Notes: generated by a model from the letters alone, not told the origin. 43,277 nucleotides of DNA from Rubrivivax sp. (GCA_016790435.1 JAEUPE010000128.1:1-43277), one strand, 5' to 3'; counted from the first letter of the stretch, positions 33,568-42,595 are shown. Translations and numbers: made by a program.

Positions 33568-34908
33568 TCAGTGCGTAGGGATCCGCGCCAGCACGGCGGC
33601 GGCCATGCGCTCGGCCGCGCCCCGGTGGCTCGCGGCGAAGGTCGTCGAGCGGTCAGCCCGCTCGGCGAGCGCCGCAGCATCCGCCAGCCACCCGTGGGCC
33701 CGTGCCACGGCCGCGTCGAGGTCAGGCGCGCGTTCGGCCGCACCGGCGGCCAGCGCACCTTCGGCCGCCTGCGCGAAGTTGAAGGTGTGCGGCCCCATCA
33801 ACAGCGGGCAGCCGCAGGCGGCCGCCTCGATGAGGTTCTGCCCGCCGAGCGGCGCGAAGCTGCCGCCGAGCAGCGCCAGGTCCGCGGTGGCGTAGTAGAG
33901 CGGCATCTCGCCCATCGAATCACCGAGCCAGACGTCCACGGCGCACGCCTCGGCCGGCGGTCGTTCGGGCACCGCCGCGCCCCAGGCGCTGCGCCGCGCC
34001 AGCGTGAGCCCGCGCGCGGCCACGAGCGCCGCCACCTCGTCGAAGCGCTGCGGGTGGCGCGGCACGATGAGCAGCAGCGGCGGCGGCGCGTTGGCGGCCG
34101 CGGCTGGCGCTGCAGGCGCACTGAACGCCGCCGAAGGCATCGCGAAGGTGCGCCGCCAGGCATCGAGCAGCAGGACCTCCTCGCCCTCGCGCGAGGCGGC
34201 GAACATCACCACGGGACGCCGTAGCGCCCTGCGCCAATCGCGGCCAGCAGCCAGCAGCGCGGGCGCGGGCGTCATGTCGAACTTCAGGTTGCCGAGCACC
34301 TGCACGTCGCGCACGCCGGAGTCACGCAGGCGCCGTGCATCTTCGTCGGTCTGCGCCAGCGCCACGGCCAACCGGGTGGCGGCCGGCCGCATGAGCACAG
34401 CAATGCGCTCGCCCTTGCGCCGGCTGCGCTCGGACAGGCGGGCGTTGGCCAGCACCAGCGGCACGCCGGCGCTCGCCGCGCCGTGCAGCAGGTTGGGCCA
34501 GATCTCGGTTTCCATGATCACGCCGGCGCACGGCCGATGCGCCGCGAAGAAGCGCCGCACCGCCCCCGGCGTGTCGTACGGGAGCCAGGCCTGCGCGTCG
34601 CCTTCACGCAGCAGCGGCGTGCCGGCGGCGCGGCCGGTGGCCGTGCCGTGCGTGAGCAGCAGCCGCAGGCCCGGGCGCTGCCGGCGCAGCTCGTCAATCA
34701 GCGCCGCCGCCGCGCGCGTCTCGCCCAGCGAGACGGCGTGCAGCCAGAGGCGCCCGCCCGGCACGCCGCGCCCGGCATGCCCGAGCCGCTCGGCCAGGTG
34801 GGCGCGGTAGAGCGGCTCGCGCCGGCTGCGCCAGACCAGGCGCATCAAGTAAAGCGGCGTGGCCAGCCACAGCAGCGCGCTGTAGGCGGCGCGGGCCAGC
34901 GTGGCCAT
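33568..34908 (-). CDS. waaA: 3-deoxy-D-manno-octulosonic acid (Kdo) transferase
   Basis: This inner-membrane-anchored glycosyltransferase adds Kdo to lipid IVA in lipopolysaccharide synthesis (446 aa, GT30 family; E. coli WaaA is 425). The N-terminal hydrophobic anchor is YSALLWLATPLYLMRLVWRSR. HAVSLGETRAA carries the catalytic Glu. THGTATGR, METEIWPNLL and LANARLSERS follow; VLGNLKFDM closes the first Rossmann half. The second half has LLIVPRHPQRFDEVA, LGDSMGEMPLYYATADLALLGGSFAPLGGQNLIEAAACGCP and MGPHTFNFAQAAE, all signatures. A GGGAGGG site precedes the ATG. The phosphomannomutase gene lies 62 bp upstream on the same strand, so the two surface-polysaccharide genes are probably cotranscribed. 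Confidence 0.95.
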   Translation of the reverse strand: MATLARAAYSALLWLATPLYLMRLVWRSRREPLYRAHLAERLGHAGRGVPGGRLWLHAVSLGETRAAAALIDELRRQRPGLRLLLTHGTATGRAAGTPLLREGDAQAWLPYDTPGAVRRFFAAHRPCAGVIMETEIWPNLLHGAASAGVPLVLANARLSERSRRKGERIAVLMRPAATRLAVALAQTDEDARRLRDSGVRDVQVLGNLKFDMTPAPALLAAGRDWRRALRRPVVMFAASREGEEVLLLDAWRRTFAMPSAAFSAPAAPAAAANAPPPLLLIVPRHPQRFDEVAALVAARGLTLARRSAWGAAVPERPPAEACAVDVWLGDSMGEMPLYYATADLALLGGSFAPLGGQNLIEAAACGCPLLMGPHTFNFAQAAEGALAAGAAERAPDLDAAVARAHGWLADAAALAERADRSTTFAASHRGAAERMAAAVLARIPTH

Positions 34909-34970
34909 GCAGCCCTCCCGCGCGCCTAGCGGGCCGCGAGAGTGGCGAGGGCCTTGCGCGGCAGGCGCAT

Positions 34971-36374
34971 TCAGTGCGCCGCGGCCGCCACCGCCGCGTC
35001 GGGCTTCACGGCGCGCAGCGCGGCCATCATCTGGGCCTCGATGCGGTGCAACGCCGCCTCCGTGTGGCCCTCGAATCTCAGCACCAGCACCGGCGTCGTG
35101 TTGCTACCGCGGATGAGGCCGAAGCCGTCGCTGAAGTCGACGCGCAACCCGTCGATGGTGCCGACCTCGCCACCCTCGAACTTCAGGCGCCCGTCGGCCG
35201 CGCGGGCCAGCAACTCGGCCACGACGCGGTGGTGCTCGCCCTCGGCGCAAGGCACGTTCAGCTCCGGCGTCGAGAAGCTCGTGGGCAGCGCGTCGAGCAC
35301 GGCGCTCGGGTCGGCGTGGCGCGAGAGGATCTCCAGCAGCCGCCCGGCCGTGTACATGGCATCGTCGAAGCCGTACCAGCGCTCGCCGAAGAAGAGGTGG
35401 CCGCTCATCTCGCCGGCAAACGGCGCGCCGGTCTCCTTGAGCTTGGCCTTCACGAGCGAGTGGCCCGTCTTCCACAGCAGCGGCACGCCACCCGCCTTGC
35501 GGATGGCCACCGGCAGCCGCTGGCTGCACTTGACGTCGAAGATGATGGTGGCGCCGCGGTGCCGCGAGAGGATGTCGCGCGCGAAGAGCATGATCTGCCG
35601 GTCGGGGTAGATGATGTGTCCGTCACGCGTGACGACACCCAGGCGGTCGCCGTCGCCATCGAAGGCGAGGCCGAGTTCGGCGCCGGTGGCATGCACCACC
35701 TTGATGAGATCGGCCAGGTTCTCGGGCTTGCTCGGGTCGGGGTGGTGGTTGGGGAAGTCGCCGTCCACGGCGCTGTAGAGGTCGATGACCTCGTTGCCCA
35801 GCGCCTTCAGGATGCCGGGCGCGCTGGCGCCGGGGATGCCGTTGCCCGAGTCGACGACGATCTTCATCGGGCGCGCCTGGCGGCAGTCGCTCGTGATGCG
35901 GTGGCGGTACTCGGGGCCGATGTCCATGCGCGCCACGCGACCCTTGCCGGCCGCGTAGTCCTCGGCCTCCATGCGCTCGCGCAGGCGCTGGATCGCCGGG
36001 CCGTGGATGGCGGCCCCGGCCAGCACCATCTTGAAGCCGTTGTAGTCCTTGGGGTTGTGGCTGCCGGTGACCTGGATGCCGCTGGAGCAGCCGTGCTTGC
36101 CACGCGTGGCGGCGACGTAATAGAGCATCGGCGTCGTCACGGCGCCGAGGTCGACGACGTCCAGACCGGTACTCGCCAGGCCGCGGATGAGCGCTGCCGA
36201 GAGCGACGGGCCCGAGACCCGCCCGTCGCGGCCGACGGCGACAGCGCGCTCGCCGGCTGCGCGCGCCTCGCTGCCGAAGGCGCGGCCCAGGTGCTCTGCG
36301 AATGCCTCGTCGAGCGACTGGCCGACGATGCCGCGGATGTCATAGGCCTTGAAGGCGCTGGCTTGGACTTGCAT
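34971..36374 (-). CDS. Phosphomannomutase/phosphoglucomutase (AlgC-like)
   Basis: This 467-aa cytoplasmic enzyme interconverts hexose 6- and 1-phosphates for LPS and exopolysaccharide precursors. The four-domain phosphohexomutase signatures are all present: FKAYDIRGIVG (8-18), phosphoserine loop TGSHNPKDYNG with S105, metal loop FDGDGDRLG (238-246), sugar loop GEMSGHLFF (321-329) and phosphate loop RGSNTTPVLVLRFE near the end. It is as long as Pseudomonas AlgC (463). The ATG at 36374 gives the correct N-terminus; no ribosome binding site is seen. TACAAT on the minus strand (36451-36456) may be its -10 box. It is divergent from the LytS/LytTR pair, which in Pseudomonas (AlgZ/AlgR) regulates algC. 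Confidence 0.95.
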   Translation of the reverse strand: MQVQASAFKAYDIRGIVGQSLDEAFAEHLGRAFGSEARAAGERAVAVGRDGRVSGPSLSAALIRGLASTGLDVVDLGAVTTPMLYYVAATRGKHGCSSGIQVTGSHNPKDYNGFKMVLAGAAIHGPAIQRLRERMEAEDYAAGKGRVARMDIGPEYRHRITSDCRQARPMKIVVDSGNGIPGASAPGILKALGNEVIDLYSAVDGDFPNHHPDPSKPENLADLIKVVHATGAELGLAFDGDGDRLGVVTRDGHIIYPDRQIMLFARDILSRHRGATIIFDVKCSQRLPVAIRKAGGVPLLWKTGHSLVKAKLKETGAPFAGEMSGHLFFGERWYGFDDAMYTAGRLLEILSRHADPSAVLDALPTSFSTPELNVPCAEGEHHRVVAELLARAADGRLKFEGGEVGTIDGLRVDFSDGFGLIRGSNTTPVLVLRFEGHTEAALHRIEAQMMAALRAVKPDAAVAAAAH

Positions 36375-36695
36375 GGGGGAGGTGGCTGGTGGCGGGCAGG
36401 CCGGAAGGCGGGGCGGCGGCGCGCCGGGGCGCGGCCATGAAGGCGGGCGGATTGTAGGCAGCGCCCAGGCAGCGAAAGCGCGGCACGCTCTTGCCAGGCA
36501 GGCGATCGACTGTCTTCGTGAGTTCCGTGGCGTCGGCAGGGTCCATGAGGTCCGAGACCGTCGTTCTGCCCGCGTACACCGCAACACCACCGACGGCGCA
36601 GCCGTCCACGACCGCCCATCGCGCTTCGGCGGCCGCGCCGTCGATTCGTCGGCCGCGGGCAGCGGCCCGCGGGGGGCTGCCTACACTGCGCCGAC
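36375..36695. other. Divergent intergenic region between the phosphomannomutase and the two-component pair
   Basis: These 321 bases carry no gene. On the minus strand TACAAT (36451-36456) may serve the mutase gene. On the plus strand TACACT (36682-36687) stands 8 nt before the kinase ATG, with no Shine-Dalgarno. A perfect 8-bp inverted repeat CCGCGGGC/GCCCGCGG (36653-36672) sits where the -35 of that promoter should be and could be an operator. No clear LytTR direct repeat was found. Confidence 0.45.
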
Positions 36696-37850
36696 ATGAA
36701 GATCGACCGACAACTCCTGCGCGCTTCCTGGCACAGCTGGCTGAGCAACGACAACGGCCCGCGCGCCGGGCCCTGGTGGATGGCGTGGGCGTGGACCTTC
36801 GCGTTCTCGGCGCTCCTGGCAGTGGTCTTCACGATCCTCGGCTTCCTCGCCTTCGCGCGCGGCGAAGGCGCCTGGCGCAATGTCTCGGGCTGGCTTTACT
36901 GGTACGGCAAGAACTTCACCGTGACGCTGGTCATCAGCGCCGTCATCCACCTGCTGTTCGACCTGGCGCGCGCGACCGTGGCGCCGCCCTGGCGGGTGTG
37001 CGGCTGGCGAAGCTGGCAGCGCACGCTCTTCTTCACCGGCGTGCCGCTCCTGGGCGTGGCCCTCGGCTGGCCGGTGGGGGTGTGGCTGGCCGGCGCCGAC
37101 ATGAACGTCTGGATCGGCAGCCGCGAGGGCAACAACATCATCGCCGGGACGGTTTTCATGTCGGTGATGATCACCTTCCTGCTGCACCACTACTTCTCGG
37201 CCAAGGCGCAGAAGATCGAGGCCGAGCATCGCGCCACCGAGGCGCAACTGCGCCTGCTGCAGGCGCAGATCGAGCCGCACTTCCTCTTCAACACCCTGGC
37301 CAACGTGCACTCGCTGATCGATCACGATGCCGCCAAGGCCAAGGCGATGCTCGGCGCCTTCACCGACTACCTGCGCGCCTCGCTGGTGGGGCTGCGCCGA
37401 GAGGAGGTGACCCTGGCCGACGAACTGGCGCTCGCCGAGGCCTACCTGCGCGTGCAGGCGTCGCGCATGGAGGACCGCCTGAACTTCCGCATCGAAGTCG
37501 ACGACACGACCCGCCGCGCCACGCTGCTGCCGCTGCTGCTGCAGCCGTTGGTCGAGAACGCCGTGCATCACGGCCTGGAGCCCAAGGTGGAGGGCGGATC
37601 GATCGCGGTGTGCGCGCGCACCGAGGGCAACAGCGTCGTCGTCGAGGTGCGCGACGATGGCAGCGGCCTCGGTGGGCCGGCGCGCAAGGGGGCCGGCATG
37701 GCGCTGGCCAACGTGCGCGAGCGCCTGGCGGCGCGCTTCGGCAGCGCCGCCAGCCTCACGGTGGCCGCCGCGCAGCCCGGAACGCTCGCCACGCTGCGAC
37801 TGCCGCTGAGCGTGGCGCCCAGTGCGGCACTGCCTGGAGCGACCCGATGA
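36696..37850 (+). CDS. LytS/AlgZ-type sensor histidine kinase
   Basis: This 384-aa membrane kinase has four predicted membrane helices (about 29-53, 72-90, 109-133, 148-167) and no large periplasmic domain. A short coiled-coil linker leads to a His_kinase domain (PF06580 type) with the phospho-acceptor motif LQAQIEPHFLFNTLANV (H195). An HATPase_c domain follows, with N-box LVENAVHHG (N288) and G-box DDGSGLGG. It probably senses a membrane or envelope signal and phosphorylates the response regulator whose start overlaps its stop (ATGA). It is divergent from the AlgC-like gene, as discussed under the intergenic region. The signal is unknown. Confidence 0.94.
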   Translation: MKIDRQLLRASWHSWLSNDNGPRAGPWWMAWAWTFAFSALLAVVFTILGFLAFARGEGAWRNVSGWLYWYGKNFTVTLVISAVIHLLFDLARATVAPPWRVCGWRSWQRTLFFTGVPLLGVALGWPVGVWLAGADMNVWIGSREGNNIIAGTVFMSVMITFLLHHYFSAKAQKIEAEHRATEAQLRLLQAQIEPHFLFNTLANVHSLIDHDAAKAKAMLGAFTDYLRASLVGLRREEVTLADELALAEAYLRVQASRMEDRLNFRIEVDDTTRRATLLPLLLQPLVENAVHHGLEPKVEGGSIAVCARTEGNSVVVEVRDDGSGLGGPARKGAGMALANVRERLAARFGSAASLTVAAAQPGTLATLRLPLSVAPSAALPGATR

Positions 37851-38659
37851 ACGACCCCGCCGCGCGCCGCCCGACCGCCCTGCTCGCCGACGACGAGCCG
37901 CACCTGATGCGCGCCCTCGCGGCCGAACTGTCCGCGCTTTGGCCCGAACTGCAGATCGTGCACCAGGCGCGCCAAGGGCTCGAGGCGGCCGAGCGCATCG
38001 CCGCGCTCCAGCCCGACCTTGCCTTCCTCGACATCCAGATGCCAGGCCTCACGGGCCTGGAAGTGGCGCAGGGCATCGAAGGCGGCACGCGCATCGTCTT
38101 CGTCACCGCCTACGACGAGCACGCGGTGGCGGCCTTCGAGCACGAGGCGCTCGACTACGTGCTCAAGCCCGTCTCGCGCGAACGCCTCGAACGCACGGTG
38201 CAGCGCCTGCAGAAGGCCCTGGCGGCGAAGGCGATGAGCAGCCCGCGAGCCCTGGGCGACGTCGACGCCCACCTGCTGTCGGCCCTTCAACGCCTGCTGC
38301 CCGGCACCCGCGGGCGCGGCACGGCCAGCGAGCCCCTGCGCTGGGTGCGCGCGAGCAGTGGCGAGTTCACGCACCAGGTATCGGTGGAGGAGGTGCTCTT
38401 CTTCCACGCCGACGACAAGTACACCTGCGTGCGCACGGTCGATGGTGCCGAGCACCTCATTCGCACGACGATCCAGGAACTCTCGCAGTCGCTCGACCCG
38501 CAGGTCTTCGTGCAGGTGCACCGCTCGACGATCGTCAACCTGCGCCACCTGGCAGGCACGCGGCGCGACGAGGCGAGCCGGCTGTTCCTGCGCATCAAGG
38601 GCCACGGGTCCGAATTGCCGGTGAGCCGGGCCTACGTGCACCTGTTCCGCGCCATGTAG
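37847..38659 (+). CDS. LytTR-family response regulator (AlgR-like)
   Basis: This 270-aa DNA-binding regulator has a receiver domain (about 9-125) with acidic pair DDE (15-17), phospho-acceptor D62 in FLDIQMPG, T87 in FVTAYD and K107 in LKPVS. A linker of about 40 residues leads to a LytTR DNA-binding domain (about 164-268): VSVEEVLFFHADDKYTCVRT, then FVQVHRSTIVNLRHLAG and the C-terminal LPVSRAYVHLF, all canonical. The start overlaps the kinase stop. In Pseudomonas the similar AlgR controls alginate and pilus genes; here the AlgC-like and WaaA genes next door are plausible targets. Confidence 0.95.
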   Translation: MNDPAARRPTALLADDEPHLMRALAAELSALWPELQIVHQARQGLEAAERIAALQPDLAFLDIQMPGLTGLEVAQGIEGGTRIVFVTAYDEHAVAAFEHEALDYVLKPVSRERLERTVQRLQKALAAKAMSSPRALGDVDAHLLSALQRLLPGTRGRGTASEPLRWVRASSGEFTHQVSVEEVLFFHADDKYTCVRTVDGAEHLIRTTIQELSQSLDPQVFVQVHRSTIVNLRHLAGTRRDEASRLFLRIKGHGSELPVSRAYVHLFRAM

Positions 38660-38732
38660 CGCGCAGCGCGCGCCGCCTGACAGGCCCTGGACCACAGGTC
38701 CGAAAACGGCGAGTCGCCGGGCGAGCGAATCC

Positions 38733-38745
38733 TATGATGCGGCCC
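38733..38745 (+). promoter_or_regulatory. -10-like hexamer directly before the AdaA-AlkA start
   Basis: TATGAT (38733-38738) is followed by GCGGCCC and then the ATG at 38746. A transcript from this box would begin at or one base before the ATG. The same arrangement precedes the hydrolase at 7223. No -35 is evident. Confidence 0.4.
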
Positions 38746-40338
38746 ATGCCTCGTGTCCATGCCGCCCCCACCACCGCCGCCCAGAGGGTAGCCGACGCGG
38801 GCCTGTACGCGGCCGTGAAGACGCGCGATGCACGTTTCGACGGCCGCTTCTTCGTCGGCGTCACGAGCACCGGCATCTATTGCCGGCCCGTGTGCCGCGT
38901 GCGCACGCCCCTGTTGCGCAACTGCCGGTTCTTCGGCAACGCCGCGAGTGCCGAACACGCCGGCTTCCGGCCCTGCCTGCGCTGCCGGCCCGAGCTGGCG
39001 CCCGGCCTTTCGTTCGTCGACTCGTCGCGAACGCTGGCGCAGGCGGCGGCCCGCTCGCTGACGCAAGCCGTGCTCGAAGGCCAGGATCTGCGCCTGCCCG
39101 AACTCGCTGCGCGGCTGGGTGTCACCGACCGCCACCTGCGCCGCATCTTCGCGGCCGAACATGGGGTTTCACCCGTCGACTTCGTCACCACGCAGCGGCT
39201 GCTGCACGCCAAGCAACTGCTCACCGACACCGAGCTGCCTGTGACCCAGGTGGCGCTGGCGAGCGGTTTTGCGAGCGTGCGGCGATTCAACGCCGCGTTC
39301 GCGGAGCGCTATCGGCTGAGCCCGAGCGCCCTGCGGCGCGAGCGCATCGGCGTCTCCGCTGCGACGGCACCCGCCGCAGCCGGCGCCATGGCATCCACAC
39401 CGCCCTCCGCAACCCGGCGCCGCGTGCGCAGCGCTGCTGCGGCCAGCGCACACACGCCGACCGTGCGGCTCGGCTACCGCCCGCCCTACGACGTCGCCGG
39501 CGTGCTTCGCTTCATGGCCCGGCGTGCGCTGCCGGGCCTGGAACACGTGGATGAAGCGCAGGGGCTCGTCGCCTGCACCATGGGCTGGACACACGCCGGC
39601 CAGCGGCTCCACGGATGGTGGGCCGCACGATTCAAGCCGGAGCGCCACGAGGTCGAGGTGCAGGTGGCCGAGAGCCTGCTGCCGGTGCTGGGTGCCGTGT
39701 TGCAGCGCCTGCGCCACGGCCTCGACCTCGATGCCGACCCGGCGCTCATCGACCCCGTGCTGGCCACCGTGCCCGGCCCGGTGGTCGAGGGCGTGCGCGT
39801 GCCCGGCGCCGTCTGCGGCTTCGAGGCAGGCGTGCGCGTGGTGCTCGGCCAGCAGGTCACCGTGGCCGCGGCGCGCACACTGACCACACGCCTCGCGCTC
39901 GCGCTCGGCGAGCCGGTGGTCACGCCCGTGCCTGGGCTGGAGCGGCTCTTTCCCACGGCAGCGGCGGTGGCGCGTGCCGACGCCGAGGTGATCGGCAAGC
40001 TGGGCATCGTGCGCCAGCGCGTGCGCGCGCTGCAGGCCCTGGCCACCGAAGTGGCCGCCGGTCGCCTGCGGCTCGAAGCCACGGCGTCGCTGCAGGACAC
40101 GCTCGCGCGGCTGCGTGCGTTGCCCGGCTTCGGCGAATGGACGGTGCAGCTGATTGCGTTGCGTGCGCTCGGCTGGCCCGATGCCTTTCCGGCCACCGAC
40201 ATCGGCGTGCTCGACGCGCTGGCACCGCTGTTCGGCGGCCGCGACGCCAAGGCGGCGGAATCGGCTTCGCAGGCCTGGCGCCCCTGGCGCGGCTATGCGG
40301 TGATGAAACTCTGGCGTTCCCTGGAGAAGGTTGCATGA
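38746..40338 (+). CDS. AdaA-AlkA fusion: methyl-phosphotriester sensor/regulator with 3-methyladenine glycosylase
   Basis: This 530-aa fusion acts in the adaptive response to DNA alkylation. Residues 14-85 are the Ada zinc-binding domain: C46 (expected methyl acceptor) and C50 in YCRPVC, C77 and C80 in PCLRC. An AraC-type helix-turn-helix domain follows (about 95-190, [25 protein letters not shown]). After an Ala-rich linker comes an AlkA half (about 240-525) with the AlkA N-terminal domain ([23 protein letters not shown]) and HhH-GPD core ending in [27 protein letters not shown], where D485 is the catalytic Asp. The C-terminal Ada O6-methyltransferase domain is missing but is supplied by the overlapping next gene. 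ATGs at 38734 and 38737 are alternative starts, but may be part of the promoter. Confidence 0.93.
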   Translation: MPRVHAAPTTAAQRVADAGLYAAVKTRDARFDGRFFVGVTSTGIYCRPVCRVRTPLLRNCRFFGNAASAEHAGFRPCLRCRPELAPGLSFVDSSRTLAQAAARSLTQAVLEGQDLRLPELAARLGVTDRHLRRIFAAEHGVSPVDFVTTQRLLHAKQLLTDTELPVTQVALASGFASVRRFNAAFAERYRLSPSALRRERIGVSAATAPAAAGAMASTPPSATRRRVRSAAAASAHTPTVRLGYRPPYDVAGVLRFMARRALPGLEHVDEAQGLVACTMGWTHAGQRLHGWWAARFKPERHEVEVQVAESLLPVLGAVLQRLRHGLDLDADPALIDPVLATVPGPVVEGVRVPGAVCGFEAGVRVVLGQQVTVAAARTLTTRLALALGEPVVTPVPGLERLFPTAAAVARADAEVIGKLGIVRQRVRALQALATEVAAGRLRLEATASLQDTLARLRALPGFGEWTVQLIALRALGWPDAFPATDIGVLDALAPLFGGRDAKAAESASQAWRPWRGYAVMKLWRSLEKVA

Positions 40339-40886
40339 ACACACTGGACACCGTGCTGCTCGCGCAGGCACGCATCGACACGCCGCTGGGGCCCATGACG
40401 GCCGCCGCCACCGCGCGCGGCTTGGCCGGGCTCTGGTTCGACGGCCAGAAGCATCACCCAGGGCCGCTGGCCGCACCGGTGGCGCCGGACAACCCGTTCA
40501 TCGCGCAAGCGCGGCGCGAGTTGGGCGCGTGGTTCGCGAATGCGGCGACGCGCCGGCGCGGCTTCGCCGTTGCGCTCGATCCGCAGGGCACCGAATTCCA
40601 GCGCAGCGTGTGGCGGCTGCTGCAAGGCATCGGCTGCGGTGAGCTTGCGCACTACGGCGATCTGGCCCGGCACCTCGGACGGCCGCAGGCCGCGCGCGCC
40701 GTGGGTGCCGCCGTCGGACGCAATCCGATCTCGGTGATCGTGCCCTGCCACCGCGTGCTCGGTCAGGACGGCTCGCTCACAGGCTACGCCGGCGGCTTGC
40801 CTCGCAAGCGTGCGCTGCTCGAACTCGAGGGCGCCGTGGGCGGTGGCCTGACGGGGGCGGCCCCTGTCCTGGCGGCTGCGGCATGA
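40335..40886 (+). CDS. ogt: Methylated-DNA--protein-cysteine methyltransferase
   Basis: This 183-aa suicide enzyme takes the methyl group from O6-methylguanine (and O4-methylthymine) onto its own cysteine. The active site is PCHRV with C138, preceded by the DNA-binding HTH region ([19 protein letters not shown], then [25 protein letters not shown]). The sequence after [28 protein letters not shown], is standard. The N-terminal lobe starts with [25 protein letters not shown]-terminal Gly/Ala tail of about 15 residues is extra. Its ATG overlaps the stop of AdaA-AlkA (ATGA), so the two make one regulated repair operon. Confidence 0.95.
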   Translation: MNTLDTVLLAQARIDTPLGPMTAAATARGLAGLWFDGQKHHPGPLAAPVAPDNPFIAQARRELGAWFANAATRRRGFAVALDPQGTEFQRSVWRLLQGIGCGELAHYGDLARHLGRPQAARAVGAAVGRNPISVIVPCHRVLGQDGSLTGYAGGLPRKRALLELEGAVGGGLTGAAPVLAAAA

Positions 40887-40941
40887 CGCGCGAACGCACC
40901 GCACGCCGGGTGCCGATGAGCGGCCGGACGAAGGGCCTTCG

Positions 40942-41859
40942 ATGAAGCCGCGCGATCTGGCCGAACTGCTGCTCCTCGGGGCGCTCTGGGGCGGCTCCTT
41001 CCTCTTCATGCGCATGGGGGCGGTCGAGTTCGGTCCGATCGCCCTGGTGTTCGTCCGCGTGGCGGGCGCAGCCGCGCTTCTCCTGCCCATCCTCGCGATG
41101 CAGGGTCAGTGGCCGGCGCTGCGCCGGCATTGGCGACCGATCGCGTTGTTGGGGGTGTTCAACTCGGCCCTGCCCTTCCTGTGCTTCGCCGTGGCGGCCT
41201 ATGCGCTGAGCGCCGGCCTGATGGGGGTGTTCAACGCCACCGCGCCGATCTGGACGGCACTCATCGCCTGGTGGTGGCTGGGCGACCGTCCGGCGCCGCT
41301 GCGGGCGATCGGCCTCGCCATCGGCTTGGCCGGTGCCGTCGGACTCGCGTGGAGCCGGGCCAGCGTGAAGGAAGGGCTGGCCGGCGTGACGCCCGCGCTG
41401 GGCATCGCCGCCTGCGTGGCCGCGACGGTGCTCTACGGCCTCTCGGCGAACTACTCGCGCCGACGGCTCGCCGGCGTGCCGCCCATGGCCACGGCCGCCG
41501 GCAGCCAGCTCAGCGCCGCGCTCGTGCTCGCCTTGCCGGCGCTGTGGGCCTGGCCGGCGCAGCCGCCGAGCGGCGCAGCGTGGGCCGGCGCGACGGCCCT
41601 GGCGCTGCTTTGCACCGGGCTCGCGTACATCCTCTACTTCAGGCTCATCGCGCACACCGGCGCGACGAACGCGATGACGGTGACCTTTCTCATCCCGGCC
41701 TTCGCGATGGCCTGGGGCTGGATGGTCCTCGCCGAGCGGCCCGGCTGGGACATGCTGGCCGGAACGGCCGTCATCCTGCTCGGAACGGCGCTGACGATCG
41801 GCCTGCTGAAGTGGCCGACGAAGGCGTCGACTTCGGGCGCGGTCAGCGGAAGCGGTTGA
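40942..41859 (+). CDS. EamA/DMT-family membrane transporter
   Basis: This 305-aa inner-membrane protein has ten predicted helices in two EamA repeats, as in drug/metabolite exporters (RhaT/YdcZ/RarD-like). The start MKPRDLAELLLLGALWGGSFLFMRMGA and the second repeat's IAACVAATVLYGLSANYSRR and SGAAWAGATALALLCTGLAYILYFRLI are typical; ATNAMTVTFLIPAFAMAWGWMVLAERPGWDMLAGTAVILLG is the conserved last third. A 13-bp near-palindrome CGAAGGGCCTTCG (40929-40941) ends at the base before the ATG and includes the AAGGG ribosome binding site, so RNA folding could limit translation. Substrate unknown. Its 3' end overlaps the convergent cytochrome gene by 17 bp. Confidence 0.93.
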   Translation: MKPRDLAELLLLGALWGGSFLFMRMGAVEFGPIALVFVRVAGAAALLLPILAMQGQWPALRRHWRPIALLGVFNSALPFLCFAVAAYALSAGLMGVFNATAPIWTALIAWWWLGDRPAPLRAIGLAIGLAGAVGLAWSRASVKEGLAGVTPALGIAACVAATVLYGLSANYSRRRLAGVPPMATAAGSQLSAALVLALPALWAWPAQPPSGAAWAGATALALLCTGLAYILYFRLIAHTGATNAMTVTFLIPAFAMAWGWMVLAERPGWDMLAGTAVILLGTALTIGLLKWPTKASTSGAVSGSG

Positions 41860-42508
41860 GCGGCACCGTGTGCATGTCGCTGGGCAGCGTGGCCAGGTAG
41901 TCGGCCATCGCCTTCAGTTCGGCGCGCTTGAACTGCTTGACCTGCGCACCCATCACCGGGTTGGCGCGTCCGACCTGCGGGTTGCCCTCGGTGCCGTAGG
42001 CGCGCAGGGCGGCGTACAGGTAGTCGTTGTACTGGCCGGCGATCTTCGGGTAGGCGCCGTCGATCGGCTTGTTGAAATTGGCGCCATGGCACGAGGCGCA
42101 AGCGCCCTTGGTCAGCAGCGCGGCCACGTCGGCCGGCGGTGCCGGCGGCGTCGTGTCGGCCACCGTCTTGACGGACGAGGCGCCATGCTTCTCGTAAAAG
42201 GCGCCGAGGTCGGCCATGTCCTGCTCGGAGAGCGAAGTCGCGATGGCGCGCATCGTCGGATGCTTGCGCTCGCCCTTCTTGTACGCGGCCAGCGCCGTGG
42301 CGATGTACTTGGCGCCCTGGCCCGAGATGAGCGGCACCTTGTAGACCTCGGGGAAGCTCGACTGGTAGCGCGGGATGCCGTGGCAGCCGATGCACATCGA
42401 AGCCTTCTTCTCGCCGGCGGCGGCATCTTGGGCCGCGGCGGGCGAGGCGGTGAGGACGCTCAGGCAGAGCAGGGGCGCGGCCAGGAGGGACTTGAGGGCT
42501 TGGTTCAT
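41843..42508 (-). CDS. Diheme cytochrome c (c4 type)
   Basis: This 221-aa periplasmic electron carrier has a signal peptide (1-27) ending in AAAQ. Two cytochrome c domains follow, with heme-attachment sites CIGCH (39-43) and CASCH (137-141). Candidate sixth-ligand Met residues are in HPTMRAIA (M86) and NPVMGAQVK. The arrangement and length fit cytochrome c4, which passes electrons to terminal oxidases. The ATG at 42508 gives a normal signal peptide; the open frame upstream is not coding-like. A perfect TATAAT on the minus strand (42575-42580) probably drives it. It is divergent from the MoxR gene. Confidence 0.94.
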   Translation of the reverse strand: MNQALKSLLAAPLLCLSVLTASPAAAQDAAAGEKKASMCIGCHGIPRYQSSFPEVYKVPLISGQGAKYIATALAAYKKGERKHPTMRAIATSLSEQDMADLGAFYEKHGASSVKTVADTTPPAPPADVAALLTKGACASCHGANFNKPIDGAYPKIAGQYNDYLYAALRAYGTEGNPQVGRANPVMGAQVKQFKRAELKAMADYLATLPSDMHTVPLNRFR

Positions 42509-42574
42509 CGTCGTGGGGGTTCTTGGCGGGCCTTCCGGAGGGCTCTCGGAGGGGCCTTCTGCGAGGCGCGGCGG

Positions 42575-42595
42575 ATTATAGGGGCCGCTTATACT
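42575..42595. promoter_or_regulatory. Divergent -10 boxes between cytochrome c and MoxR genes
   Basis: On the minus strand TATAAT (42575-42580) lies about 67 bp before the cytochrome start. On the plus strand TATACT (42590-42595) lies 76 bp before the MoxR start. No good -35 hexamers were found; the two promoters would face away from each other and overlap. Confidence 0.45.

Noticed and set aside
36375-36695. AlgR-type binding site (CCGTTCGTC) in the divergent region
   Set aside because: The best match, CCGTCGTTC near 36559, fits only six of nine positions, which is not above chance in GC-rich DNA.
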